From contig NZ_ML769301.1 of the NCBI RefSeq assembly GCF_009720385.1, positions 496,001-560,000 of the forward strand: DNA of 64,000 nucleotides. The letters are read 5' to 3'. The notes below the pieces were generated by a model that saw only the letters and a program-made list of their open reading frames with translations, searched no databases and was not told the DNA's origin. Position 1 is the first letter of the stretch. Each line of letters starts with the position of its first letter. The position numbers and the translations under genes were made by a program. This DNA is from Catellatospora vulcania (lineage in GTDB: Bacteria > Actinomycetota > Actinomycetes > Mycobacteriales > Micromonosporaceae). Of this stretch, positions 48,881 through 57,587 are shown one piece after another.

Positions 48881-50738
48881 GACGTCCCTGACCGAACGGC
48901 TGCTCTACGCGGCCGGGGTCATCGACACGATCGGCAGTGTCGACTCCGGCACGACGCAGACCGACTCGCTGGCGCTGGAACGCCGGCGGGGCATCACGAT
49001 CCGCTCGGCGGTGGCGTCGCTGCGCATCGCGGACACCGTGGTCAACATCATCGACACCCCGGGTCACCCGGACTTCATCGCCGAGGTGGACCGCGTCCTG
49101 GGCGTGCTCGACGGGGCGGTGCTCGTCGTGTCGGCCGTCGAGGGGGTGCAGCCGCAGACCCGGCTGCTCATGCGCGCGCTGCGGCGGCTGGCCGTACCCA
49201 CGCTGATCTTCGTCAACAAGATCGACCGGGGCGGCGCCGACGCCGGCCGCACCCTCGCCGAGCTGACCCGCCGACTCGGGGTGAAAGCCGCGCCGATGAC
49301 CCGGGTCGTGCGGCCCGGCGAACGCGGGGCCACGGCCGAGCCGGACCCCGCAAGCCTCGCCGACGTGCTGACCGGCGAGGACGATGCGTTGCTCGCCGCG
49401 TACGTCGCGGACGAGTCCTGCCTGACGCCCCGGCGGCTGCGCGCCGAGCTGGCCGCGCAGACGGCACGGTGCGCGGTGCATCCGGTGTTCGCCGGTTCGG
49501 CGGTGACCGGCGCGGGGGTGGACGCGCTGATGGCGGGCCTGACGGACCTGCTGCCCGCCTCGGCCGGGGACCCCGCCGCACCTCCCAGCGGGCGGATCTT
49601 CAAGATCGAACGCGGTCCTGCGGGGGAGAAGGTCGCCTACGTGCGCCTGTTCGACGGCACCCTGCACGTGCGGGACCACCCGACCGGCGGCCGGGACCGG
49701 ATCACGGGGCTGCACATGCTGGAGCACGGCGACTGGACCCCGCACGACAGCGTCACGGCGGGCGGGATCGCCGCACTGCGCGGCCTCGCGACCATCCAGG
49801 TCGGCGACGCCATCGGCTCGGCGCCCGGCCTGACCGCGCACCACTTCGCGCCGCCCATGCTCGAAGCGCTGCTCGTGCCGGCCGACCCGGCCGACGGAGC
49901 CCGCCTGCGCTCGGCGCTGGCCCAGCTCGCCGAGCAGGACCCGCTGATCAACGTACGGGCCGACGAGCGCCTGGGCACGGCCGTGTCCCTGTACGGCGAG
50001 GTGCAGAAGGAGGTCATCCAGGCCACGCTGGCCACCGAGTTCGGGCTCGAGACCCGGTTCCGGGAGACGACGACGCTGTGCGTCGAGCGGCCCGCCGGGG
50101 TCGGCGAGGCCGTCGAGCGGCTCAACACGCCGTCGAACCCGTACCGGGCCACCATCGGCCTGCGCGTCGAACCCGCGCCGCCGGGCTCGGGCATCCAGGT
50201 GCGGGTGCCGGTGGACTACCGGTACGCGCCGCTGTACGTGTACCGCACCCTCGACCTGTTCAAGGAGGGCATGGACGAGTACATCCGCGACGCGCTGCGC
50301 GCGGGTCCGCGGGGCTGGCCGGTGACCGACTGCGTCGTGACGATGACCGAGTCGCGGTACAGCGTCGCGGACGGGCCGCCGTCGCTGCGCGGGGCGGACA
50401 GCACGGCGGCGGACTTCCGCAAGCTGACCCCGATGGTCATGACGCAGGCGCTGGCCGCGTCCGGCACCATCGTGTGCGAGCCGCTGGCCAGGGTGACGCT
50501 GGACCTCCCGGCGTGGGCGCTCGGCCCGGTCCTGAGCGTGCTCAGCAAACTCGAGTCGGTGGTGGCGGACCAGGTCGCGCGCGGCGACGAGATGACCGTG
50601 GTCGCGACGCTGACCGCTGCGGACGCGCAGGAGCTGCACCGGGTGCTGCCGGAGGCGTCCGGCGGCGAGGGCGTGCTGGAGTCGGCGTTCGCCGGCTACC
50701 GGCCCGTGCGGGCCGTGCCGTCCGGGAGGCGGCGATGA
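48828..50738 (+). CDS. Tet(M)/OtrA-type ribosomal protection protein
   Basis: 636 residues from TTG at 48828 with AAGGA 8 nt upstream. GTPase motifs are present: G1 AHVDAGKTS (12-20), G3 DTPGHPDF, G4 NKIDRGG. The length matches Tet(M) (639). Domain IV and C-terminal sequence STAADFRKLTPMVMTQALAASGTIVCEPL aligns with Tet(M) STPADFRMLAP. These EF-G-like GTPases release tetracycline from ribosomes; soil actinomycetes often carry OtrA-like versions whose role may be self-protection. It stands after the SDR gene but has its own leader region. Confidence 0.9.
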   Translation: MSLRTLNLGILAHVDAGKTSLTERLLYAAGVIDTIGSVDSGTTQTDSLALERRRGITIRSAVASLRIADTVVNIIDTPGHPDFIAEVDRVLGVLDGAVLVVSAVEGVQPQTRLLMRALRRLAVPTLIFVNKIDRGGADAGRTLAELTRRLGVKAAPMTRVVRPGERGATAEPDPASLADVLTGEDDALLAAYVADESCLTPRRLRAELAAQTARCAVHPVFAGSAVTGAGVDALMAGLTDLLPASAGDPAAPPSGRIFKIERGPAGEKVAYVRLFDGTLHVRDHPTGGRDRITGLHMLEHGDWTPHDSVTAGGIAALRGLATIQVGDAIGSAPGLTAHHFAPPMLEALLVPADPADGARLRSALAQLAEQDPLINVRADERLGTAVSLYGEVQKEVIQATLATEFGLETRFRETTTLCVERPAGVGEAVERLNTPSNPYRATIGLRVEPAPPGSGIQVRVPVDYRYAPLYVYRTLDLFKEGMDEYIRDALRAGPRGWPVTDCVVTMTESRYSVADGPPSLRGADSTAADFRKLTPMVMTQALAASGTIVCEPLARVTLDLPAWALGPVLSVLSKLESVVADQVARGDEMTVVATLTAADAQELHRVLPEASGGEGVLESAFAGYRPVRAVPSGRRR

Positions 50739-50834
50739 GCCGGTGGCGCGGACCGGGTCCCCGGATGCCGAATCGCCTCTAAGATTGTCGAAGTAGATCA
50801 AATGATGCCTGACTAGTACAAGGTCGTACAGCAC

Positions 50835-51797
50835 ATGTCTGTCGCGTTCGAGCGGGTGGACCTGTCCGCGTTCGACGGGGCGGCCGAGTGGCTCGGCGCC
50901 GAGCCGCCCGGCCGGCCGGAGCTGCGAGCTCGTGCCGTCCTGGTGGATTTCTGGACGCTGACGTGCATCAACTGGCTGCGCGCGCAGCCGTACGTCCGTG
51001 CCTGGTCGCAGGCTTACCGGGACGACGGTCTGGTCGTCGTCGGCGTGCACACGCCGGAGTTCGGGTTCGAACGCGACAGCGACCGGGTGCGGCAGGCGGT
51101 GGCGGCGCGGGAGATCGACTACCCGGTCGCGATCGACAACGACTACGCGGTCTGGCAGGCGTTCGACAACCACTACTGGCCGGCCCTCTACTTCGTGGAC
51201 GCCGACGGCGTCGTGCGTGACCAGCACTTCGGCGAGGGCCGGTACGAACGGTCGGAGCAGGTGATCCAGCGGCTGCTCGGGGTGGAGCGGGAGCTGGTGT
51301 CCACCTCCGTCGAGGGCCGCGGGGTGGAGGCGGAGGCGGACTGGCCGCACCTGCGCACGCCCGAGACCTATCTCGGGTACGCGCGCGGCGAGAACCTCGC
51401 CTCGCCGGGCGGCGTCGCCTTCGACCGATCCCGCGTCTACGAGATGCCCGAGGACCTGCGCCTCAACCACTGGGCGCTCGCCGGGCGGTGGTCGGCGGGA
51501 CGCGAGAACGTCGTGCTCGACCAGGGCGACGGCAGCATCGCCTGCCGGTTCCACGCCCGCGACGCGCACCTGGTCATGTCGACGGCAAACCCCGAACCCG
51601 TGCCGTTCCGCGTGCTCGTCGACGGCGCGGCGCCGGGCCGCTCGCACGGCCTGGACGTCGACGACAACGGCGACGGCCTGCTCCAGGAAGGCCGGCTCTA
51701 CCAGCTCCTGCGCGAACGTGGCGAAGTCCGCGAGCGGACTCTGGAGATCACGTTCCGGGAGCGCGGCGTCGAGGCGTACGCGTTCACCTTCGGCTGA
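50835..51797 (+). CDS. Thioredoxin-fold protein, DipZ/TlpA-like
   Basis: 320 residues. AVLVDFWTLTCINWLRAQPYVRAW (about 35-58) and GLVVVGVHTPEFGFER follow the redoxin domain of DipZ/cytochrome c biogenesis proteins, as do WPALYFVDADGVVRDQHFGEGRYERSEQVIQRLLG. The second Cys of CxxC is Trp (CINW), so a single Cys remains and disulfide exchange in the usual sense is unlikely. The C-terminal 150 residues form a second beta-rich domain seen in DipZ. No signal peptide, so it is cytoplasmic or released. It is followed 16 bp later by the VOC gene. Confidence 0.85.
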   Translation: MSVAFERVDLSAFDGAAEWLGAEPPGRPELRARAVLVDFWTLTCINWLRAQPYVRAWSQAYRDDGLVVVGVHTPEFGFERDSDRVRQAVAAREIDYPVAIDNDYAVWQAFDNHYWPALYFVDADGVVRDQHFGEGRYERSEQVIQRLLGVERELVSTSVEGRGVEAEADWPHLRTPETYLGYARGENLASPGGVAFDRSRVYEMPEDLRLNHWALAGRWSAGRENVVLDQGDGSIACRFHARDAHLVMSTANPEPVPFRVLVDGAAPGRSHGLDVDDNGDGLLQEGRLYQLLRERGEVRERTLEITFRERGVEAYAFTFG

Positions 51798-51813
51798 TCA
51801 CGGGAGGTCCCAC

Positions 51814-52290
51814 ATGAACACCTCGCAGGCGGGCCAGGACGACGTCCGGCCGCCGACCATGGACATGAAGGTCGAGGTCGTCGTCATCCCGGTGGCGGAC
51901 GTGGACCGTGCCCTGCGCTTCTACCGCGGCCTGGGGTGGCGGCTCGACGCCGACTACGAGGCCGGCCCGAGGTTCCGGATCGTTCAGTTCACCCCGCCCG
52001 GTTCGACCTGCTCGGTGCATATCGGCCGCGGGCTCACCCCGGCCGCGCCGGGCACGACCCAGGGCACCTACCTCGTCGTGTCCGACCTCGAACAGGCCCG
52101 CGCCGACCTGATCAGCAGGGGCGTCGAGGTGAGCGAGGTCTTCCACAACAGCTACGACAACGGTTTCCAGGAACGGGTGGACGGCCCCGCACCCGACGGT
52201 CGCAGCTATGCCACGTTCGCCACGTTCAGCGACCCGGACGGCAACGGCTGGCTGATGCAGGAGGTCAAGGAGCGGGCACCGGGCCGGTGA
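51814..52290 (+). CDS. VOC (glyoxalase/bleomycin-resistance) family protein
   Basis: 158 residues, ATG at 51814 with GGGAGG upstream, 16 bp after the thioredoxin-like gene. The VOC fold shows KVEVVVIPVADVDRALRFYRGLGWRLDADYEAG, then TYLVVSDLEQARADLISRGVEVSEVFH and FATFSDPDGNGWLMQEV, with the terminal Glu as likely metal ligand. It could be a glyoxalase, dioxygenase or drug-binding protein; the sequence alone does not decide. Confidence 0.88.
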   Translation: MNTSQAGQDDVRPPTMDMKVEVVVIPVADVDRALRFYRGLGWRLDADYEAGPRFRIVQFTPPGSTCSVHIGRGLTPAAPGTTQGTYLVVSDLEQARADLISRGVEVSEVFHNSYDNGFQERVDGPAPDGRSYATFATFSDPDGNGWLMQEVKERAPGR

Positions 52291-52294
52291 CCGG

Positions 52295-52861
52295 TCAGGC
52301 GACGCCGAAGGTGCGGCGCACCGCCGCGAAGCCGGGGTCGCTCCGGTGCTGCGTGGTGTCGCCGTGCACGGCGAAATGCGTCAGGTCGACGGTGAGGAAC
52401 AGCGCCGTCGCCCGTACCGCGACCGGCCCCTCGGCCCCGCCGACGCGCGCCTCGGCGGCCAGGTAGACCTTGCGGCCCGCGACGCCGGTGCACCGGGCGT
52501 GGATGTGCAGCTCCGACCCGACGGTGACCGGCGCGCAGAAGTCGGTCTCCAGCCGCGCCGTGACCGCGGGCCTGCCCAGCAGCAGCGCAGCGCTGCCGAG
52601 CGCCTCGTCGAGCGCGCACGACAGCAGCCCGCCGTGCGCGATGCCCGCGGCGCCCTGGTGCTGCTCGGTCACCTGGAGCCGGGCGTGCACCGACGCCCCG
52701 TCGCCGACGGTCACGGCCATGTGCAGTCCGGCCGGGTGCTCGGGCCCGCAGCCGTAGCACCGAAGGAAGTGCGACGGGAGCACCGTGCCGGGGGCGGGCG
52801 CCTCGGGGTGCGGCACCGGCGGCGTGGCCGAGCCGTACGACGGGTCATCGGTGATGGACAC
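52295..52861 (-). CDS. Hotdog-fold thioesterase, PaaI type
   Basis: 188 residues. The hotdog core is GIAHGGLLSCALDEALGSAALLLGRPAVTARLETDFCAPVTVGSELHIHARC, with the HGG and catalytic acidic residue of PaaI-type thioesterases. The N-terminal SHFLRCYGCGPEHPAGLHM is a Cys-rich segment typical of this actinobacterial branch. It hydrolyses acyl-CoA thioesters, likely aromatic or medium chain. It converges on the VOC gene with 4 bp between stops and is divergent from the LAL regulator. Confidence 0.88.
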   Translation of the reverse strand: MSITDDPSYGSATPPVPHPEAPAPGTVLPSHFLRCYGCGPEHPAGLHMAVTVGDGASVHARLQVTEQHQGAAGIAHGGLLSCALDEALGSAALLLGRPAVTARLETDFCAPVTVGSELHIHARCTGVAGRKVYLAAEARVGGAEGPVAVRATALFLTVDLTHFAVHGDTTQHRSDPGFAAVRRTFGVA

Positions 52862-52966
52862 CGGCGCAGGTTAGCCGCCCGCCGTAGGCTGGTTACCGGC
52901 GGGTCACTTACCTTGTCCGGTCGCCCGCCCACGGGCCGTGCTCGCATGGTGAAGTGGGGTATGCCG

Positions 52967-55756
52967 ATGACGCTGTTCGGCCGTGAGCCGCAGGTGCAGT
53001 CGCTGCGGGCGGCCGCGGACGAGGCCGCGGCCGGCCGGGGCTCGGCGATCCTGCTCGAGGGCGAGGCGGGCATCGGCAAGTCCGCGCTGCTGGACGCGGT
53101 CGTGGAGTACTGCGGCCGGCTCGGCGTGCGGGTGCTGCGGGCGGCGGGCGAGCAGCTGGAACAGGACCTGCCGTTCGCGGTGGCGGGCGCCTGCCTGGAC
53201 GTGCTGACCACCGGCGGCGAGCCGAACCGGGCCCGGGTGGCGGCGCTGCTGCGGGGCGAGGGCGCGGACCGGCAGCCCGGTGCCGCCGGGCATGACTTCG
53301 TCGTCACCGAGGCGATGCTGGATCTGGTCGACGAGTGGTGCGCCGCCGGGCCGGTCGCGGTGATCGTCGACGACGTGCAGTGGGCCGACCCGCAGAGCAT
53401 TGTGGTCATGCACCGGCTCTGCCGCGGCATCGCGCAGTACCCGCTGCTGGTCGTGCTCGCCGCCACCCCGGAACCGCGCGGTGAGGCGATGAGCGCGCTG
53501 GTGCGCAGCATGACCGCCAAGGGCGCGCAGCGGATGACCCTGCCGCCGCTGGACCCGCAGGGCGCGGCCCAGCTGGTCGAGGCCGCGGTCGGCGCGCCCG
53601 CCGGACCGCAGCTGGCGCAGCTGGCCGCTGCCGCCGAGGGCCATCCGCTCTACCTGACGGAACTGGTGGCCGGGCTGGCACGCGACGGGGCGCTGCGGAT
53701 CGAGCAGGGCCGGGCCGAGACCGACCACGACACGCCGCCGGCGGAGTCACTGCAAACGATGATCATGTCGCGGCTCGGACCGCTGCCGCCGCCGACGCAG
53801 GCCGTCCTGCACCGGGCCGCGGCGCTCGGCGGCTCCGTCGACCTGCCCCTGCTGGCCGCCGTGCTCGACGTGCCCGTGCTGGAGCTGGCCGAGGTGTTCG
53901 CCGCGGCGACCGGTGCGGGGCTGCTCGTCGAGTCCGCGGCGGGGCTGCAGTTCCGCCACGAGCTGATCCGGCAGGGGCTCGCCGGGCAGACCCCGTCGTC
54001 GGTGCGCGGGGTGCTGCACCTGCGGGCAGCCCAGGTGCTGATGGACCGCGGCGGCGACGTCGAGCAGATCGCCGAACACCTCGCCCAGGCCGACCACGTC
54101 GAGCACGTGCAGTGGCTCCTGGACGCGGCACCGCAGCTGACTGTGCGCGCTCCGGACCTGGCCGTGACCCTGCTGCGCGCCGCCGTGGCCGGCGGAGCCG
54201 ACGACACGACGGCGACCAGGCTGAACATCGCGCTGATCCGGGCCCTGCTGTGGGCCGGCCAGGCCGACGAAGCCGAGCGGCTGCTGCACGAGCAGCTCGC
54301 CGCATACCAGTCGTCGACCACCCGCACCCAACTGCTCGAACTGCGTATGGACGGCTACTTCCGCCAGGGGCGGCTGCAGCAGGCCGCGGCGGCGGCCGAG
54401 GACGCGGCGCGGCTGGCGCCGGCGCATCCGGGCCGTCTGCTGGGCTTCGCCGGCGTGTGCCGGCTCCTGATCGGCGAGTTCGAGGCCGGCGACCGCCTGG
54501 CCGGTGAGGCACTGCGGGCAGGCCTGGCTACCGGCGACGTCATCGCGCAGGCGTACGGCAAGAACACGCTCGCCGCGCTGCGCTTCACCCAGAACCGGGT
54601 GCAGGAGGCGCTGGACCTCAACGTCGAGGCGATGGGCGTGCTCGACCATGCCGTTGGGGCGCTGATCCTGGATCCGCTGGTCATGCGGGCGATGTGCCTG
54701 TTCGCGCTGGACCGTCCGGCCGAATTGGACCGCGCCCTGGACGCCGCCGCACGACGCCACCGCGACACGGGCGGGGTCTATCTCACCACCACGCAACTGC
54801 TGCGCGCCAACGTGCTGTTCCTGCGCGGCCGCTGGGACGACGCGCTGGCCGAGATCCGCACCGGCCTGGACAGCCCCGACCCGCTGCGCCAGGCGCCGGC
54901 GCTGCGCGGACTCGCCTCGATGGTCGCCCTGCACCGCGGGCAGACCCGCACCATCGATGCCGAGTTGGCCGATCAGGCCATCTCCACCCCGTTGGGTACG
55001 CGGTTCACGGCCCCGCTGCGCTGGGCCTATGCCATGGCGGAGGAGGGCGACGCCGGTCCCGGCGCGGCTCTGGACATCCTGTATCCGCTGTGGGAGCAGC
55101 CGCCGACGTTCAGTCCGCGCTGTATCGGCTACCGGATGTGCGCGGACCTGGCCCGGCTCGCCTACGCGGCCGGTGACGCCGGACGCCTGCAGCACCTCGC
55201 CGACACCACCGCCGACCTGCTGGCAGGGCAACCAAGCGCGAGTCTCGACGGCACGGTCGGGCTGTGCCGCGGGCTGCAGCACGACGACCCGGTGCGGCTG
55301 CTGGCCGCAGCGGCGTCGTTCGCGCAGGCCGGCTGGCCGCTGCACGAGGGTTACGCCCGGGAGCACGCGGCCGTCGTCCTGGCCGGCAACGGCCGCCTGC
55401 AGCCGGCCCGGGACGAACTGGCGGGCGCGGTGGCGCTCTACACCGGCCTGGAGGCCGCGCGCGACATCGACCGGGCCCGCGCCCGCGGCCGCCAGGCCGG
55501 GATCCGGCAGGGCGTACGCGGCCCGCGCGGGCGTCCTCGGCACGGCTGGGCCGCCCTGAGCGACACCGAGCACAAGGTCGCCCTCGCCGTCGCCGAGGGC
55601 AGGTCCAACCCCGACATCGCGGCCCAGATGTTCCTGTCGCCGCGCACCGTCCAGTCACACGTGTCCAGCATCCTGGCCAAGCTCGGCCTGCGCTCAAGGG
55701 TCGAGATAGCGGTCAGCGCGGCCGCCCTGGAACCCCGCACGCCGGCCGCCGGCTAG
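52967..55756 (+). CDS. LuxR-family large ATP-binding (LAL/MalT-like) regulator
   Basis: 929 residues, ATG at 52967 with GGGG 7 nt upstream; ATGs at 52946 and 52961 are alternatives. A STAND-type ATPase begins at once with Walker A LLEGEAGIGKSALLDA (about 23-38) and Walker B VAVIVDDVQWADP. A helical TPR-like sensor region fills about 300-840. The C-terminal LuxR HTH is WAALSDTEHKVALAVAEGRSNPDIAAQMFLSPRTVQSHVSSILAKLGL in its blocks. LAL proteins are often activators of secondary metabolism or carbohydrate uptake. No target gene is obvious nearby. Confidence 0.92.
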   Translation: MTLFGREPQVQSLRAAADEAAAGRGSAILLEGEAGIGKSALLDAVVEYCGRLGVRVLRAAGEQLEQDLPFAVAGACLDVLTTGGEPNRARVAALLRGEGADRQPGAAGHDFVVTEAMLDLVDEWCAAGPVAVIVDDVQWADPQSIVVMHRLCRGIAQYPLLVVLAATPEPRGEAMSALVRSMTAKGAQRMTLPPLDPQGAAQLVEAAVGAPAGPQLAQLAAAAEGHPLYLTELVAGLARDGALRIEQGRAETDHDTPPAESLQTMIMSRLGPLPPPTQAVLHRAAALGGSVDLPLLAAVLDVPVLELAEVFAAATGAGLLVESAAGLQFRHELIRQGLAGQTPSSVRGVLHLRAAQVLMDRGGDVEQIAEHLAQADHVEHVQWLLDAAPQLTVRAPDLAVTLLRAAVAGGADDTTATRLNIALIRALLWAGQADEAERLLHEQLAAYQSSTTRTQLLELRMDGYFRQGRLQQAAAAAEDAARLAPAHPGRLLGFAGVCRLLIGEFEAGDRLAGEALRAGLATGDVIAQAYGKNTLAALRFTQNRVQEALDLNVEAMGVLDHAVGALILDPLVMRAMCLFALDRPAELDRALDAAARRHRDTGGVYLTTTQLLRANVLFLRGRWDDALAEIRTGLDSPDPLRQAPALRGLASMVALHRGQTRTIDAELADQAISTPLGTRFTAPLRWAYAMAEEGDAGPGAALDILYPLWEQPPTFSPRCIGYRMCADLARLAYAAGDAGRLQHLADTTADLLAGQPSASLDGTVGLCRGLQHDDPVRLLAAAASFAQAGWPLHEGYAREHAAVVLAGNGRLQPARDELAGAVALYTGLEAARDIDRARARGRQAGIRQGVRGPRGRPRHGWAALSDTEHKVALAVAEGRSNPDIAAQMFLSPRTVQSHVSSILAKLGLRSRVEIAVSAAALEPRTPAAG

Positions 55757-55879
55757 CGGGCGTGTCAGGTGCGGCCGGTCAGCGGCGACCCGTAAGGTAT
55801 TGCCCATGTCATCGCCGCTCAACCGGGCCGTTGGTCCGGGTAGGACGTGTGCCCGCCGGTCGACGACCCGGATCGGGGC

Positions 55880-56803
55880 ATGAGTCAGCTCCTCGTACGC
55901 AGCCCGCAAACAGCTGCCGCCACTGAACCGCCACTGCCCTCGGCCCCGGGGATCACGGCCTGGTGCGCCAGGGTCGCCGCATCCCGCGGGTTCGAGATCA
56001 CGATCGTGGCCGCCATCGCGGCCAATGCCGTCCTGCTCGGCCTGGAGACCTATCCTGGCCTGCGGTCGTCCGGCTTGCTGAACGCGCTGGAGTGGCTGTT
56101 CCGGGCGGTGTTCGTCGGCGAGATCGCGGTCCGCCTGCTCAGCTACGGCAGGCGTCCGCTGGACTTCTTCCGGCACGGCTGGAACGTCTTCGACCTCGTG
56201 GTGGTCGCCGCGGCCTTCGTCCCGGGCCTGCACGGCGACTCGGCCATCCTGCGGGTCGTCCGGATCGCGCGGGTGGTGCGGCTGATGCGCTTCATGCCCG
56301 GCCTGCGCACGATCGTCACCGCGCTGCTGCGCAGCCTGCCAGGCGTGGGCGGCTTCCTCGCCCTGGCGGTCGTCACGCTCTACGTCTACGGCATGGGCGG
56401 TTGGCTGATCTTCGCCGAGCACCAGCCCGAGCAGTACGGCACGATCGGCCGGGCGGTGCTCACGCTGTTCGTGCTGCTGTCGCTGGAGAACCTGCCCGAT
56501 CTCATCGAGCAGGGCCTGGCCTTGTCGCCGTGGACACTCGTCTACTACGTCAGCTACGTGCTCATCACCGCGAACCTGCTGGTCAACATCCTCGTCGGCG
56601 TGATCATCAACTCGATGGAGGAGGCGCGGCGGCTGGAGCAGCCCCAGGAAAGCGCGCCGGAACCCGATGCCGTGCCCAACGACGTCGACCCGATTGTGAT
56701 CACCCGGCGGCTGGAGGACCTGCGCGCGCTCCTGGACGACCTGGAACGGGACCTGCGCGTGCGGCCCTCCGCCGGGTCGGAGCGCACCCCGATCGACCGC
56801 TGA
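55880..56803 (+). CDS. Voltage-gated cation channel (NaChBac-like), six-helix
   Basis: 307 residues from ATG at 55880; GTG at 55847 in frame is an alternative. Six helices are visible: S1 FEITIVAAIAANAVLLGLE, S2-S3 around LFRAVFVGEIAVRLLSYG and FDLVVVAAAFV, S4 ILRVVRIARVVRLMRFMPGLR with Arg every third residue, S5 VGGFLALAVVTLYVYGMGGWL, and S6 YYVSYVLITANLLVNILVGVII. The pore loop LLSLENLPDLIEQG replaces the LESWA filter of NaChBac with SLENL, so ion choice may differ. The C-terminus has a coiled-coil-like stretch (RRLEDLRALLDDLERDL). Confidence 0.87.
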   Translation: MSQLLVRSPQTAAATEPPLPSAPGITAWCARVAASRGFEITIVAAIAANAVLLGLETYPGLRSSGLLNALEWLFRAVFVGEIAVRLLSYGRRPLDFFRHGWNVFDLVVVAAAFVPGLHGDSAILRVVRIARVVRLMRFMPGLRTIVTALLRSLPGVGGFLALAVVTLYVYGMGGWLIFAEHQPEQYGTIGRAVLTLFVLLSLENLPDLIEQGLALSPWTLVYYVSYVLITANLLVNILVGVIINSMEEARRLEQPQESAPEPDAVPNDVDPIVITRRLEDLRALLDDLERDLRVRPSAGSERTPIDR

Positions 56804-56862
56804 CCGCGGGGTGGCGGCGCCGCCGTACTCTTCGATAGCCGAAGGTCGATCGAAGGGGTGCC

Positions 56863-57315
56863 ATGGCCGACTCCGCGGAGCCGAAGGAACGCGGGCTGTT
56901 CACCGGCCTGGTGATCGTCGTGCTGCTGATGTGCGTGGGCACGCCGGCCTGGGTGCTCTACCGGCAGTGGGCGGACCCACGGACGAAGGCCGGCATGAGC
57001 GAGGCCGCCACCGCCCATCTCGACGCGCTCCGCGACGGCGACTATCCCGCCGCCTACCGCTGGGTCTGCGCGAGCGAGCAGAAGAAGTACCCGCTCGACC
57101 AGTGGACCCGCTACCACGTCGATCTCGACATCGCGAGCTACGCGATCACCGACGTGGAGATCGAGGAGCTGACGGAAGCTCCCACGAGCTACTACGTCAA
57201 CGCCGACGTGCGTTACGCCGACGGCCGGACCCAGCTGTGGCACTACATCCTGTACGACGAGAGCGACGGCTGGCGCATCTGCTACGAGACCGGCATCGAG
57301 CGCCCGCGCTCGTAG
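56863..57315 (+). CDS. Small membrane-anchored protein, unknown function
   Basis: 150 residues with one N-terminal membrane helix LFTGLVIVVLLMCVGTPAWVL (13-33) after a short polar start, then an extracytoplasmic domain of about 115 residues with a cystatin-like pattern (AATAHLDALRDGDYPAAYRWVCASEQKKYPLDQW) seen in DUF4878-like proteins. Two Cys in the domain could form a disulfide. A CTTCGAT/ATCGAAG inverted repeat (56830-56855) overlaps its ribosome binding site and could affect translation. It is 59 bp downstream of the channel gene and may be associated with it. Confidence 0.72.
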   Translation: MADSAEPKERGLFTGLVIVVLLMCVGTPAWVLYRQWADPRTKAGMSEAATAHLDALRDGDYPAAYRWVCASEQKKYPLDQWTRYHVDLDIASYAITDVEIEELTEAPTSYYVNADVRYADGRTQLWHYILYDESDGWRICYETGIERPRS

Positions 57316-57357
57316 CTGTGCGGCCCGAAATTCTTTCGGGCGGGACGATCGACGGTC

Positions 57358-57387
57358 TTGACACTCCGAATGTTATCGCTAACATTC
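57358..57387 (+). promoter_or_regulatory. Promoter with overlapping dyad operator before the arabinofuranosidase genes
   Basis: TTGACA (57358-57363) and TAACAT (57380-57385) with 16-bp spacing form a sigma-70-like promoter. The dyad GAATGTTATCGCTAACATTC (57368-57387, 8-bp arms) covers the spacer and -10, so its binder would repress directly. TGTTA-cG-TAACA is a LacI-type operator core. The spacer ends about 200 bp before the start codon. Confidence 0.82.
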
Positions 57388-57502
57388 TCTTAACACGGAG
57401 CTAACCTCCCCGTGAGGTACGGGAAACACCGCGCCCGCACCAGCATTCGAACAGGATCGAACCCGGATCCACGTCGGACGCGAGGGCTGCCTGTGGCGCG
57501 GG

Positions 57503-57516
57503 TGTGAACGTTAACA
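57503..57516. promoter_or_regulatory. Second LacI-type operator, TGTGAACGTTAACA
   Basis: This 14-mer has 12 of 14 positions in dyad symmetry and matches the TGTTA-CG-TAACA core of the site at 57371-57384. Centres are 132 bp apart, which allows a DNA loop by a dimer of dimers. It lies in the leader, 72 bp before the start of the GH43 gene at 57588. Confidence 0.65.
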
Positions 57517-57587
57517 GCCGTCTGCCGCCATGCCGTCGTGCGCCGCGGTCCGGATCAGGCCCGTACCCACGTTCCGAGGAGGAACGA

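Noticed and set aside
46146-51647. Long open frame on the minus strand opposite KstD, SDR and Tet(M)-like genes
   Set aside because: Same antisense shadow effect; three well-recognised plus-strand genes occupy the region.
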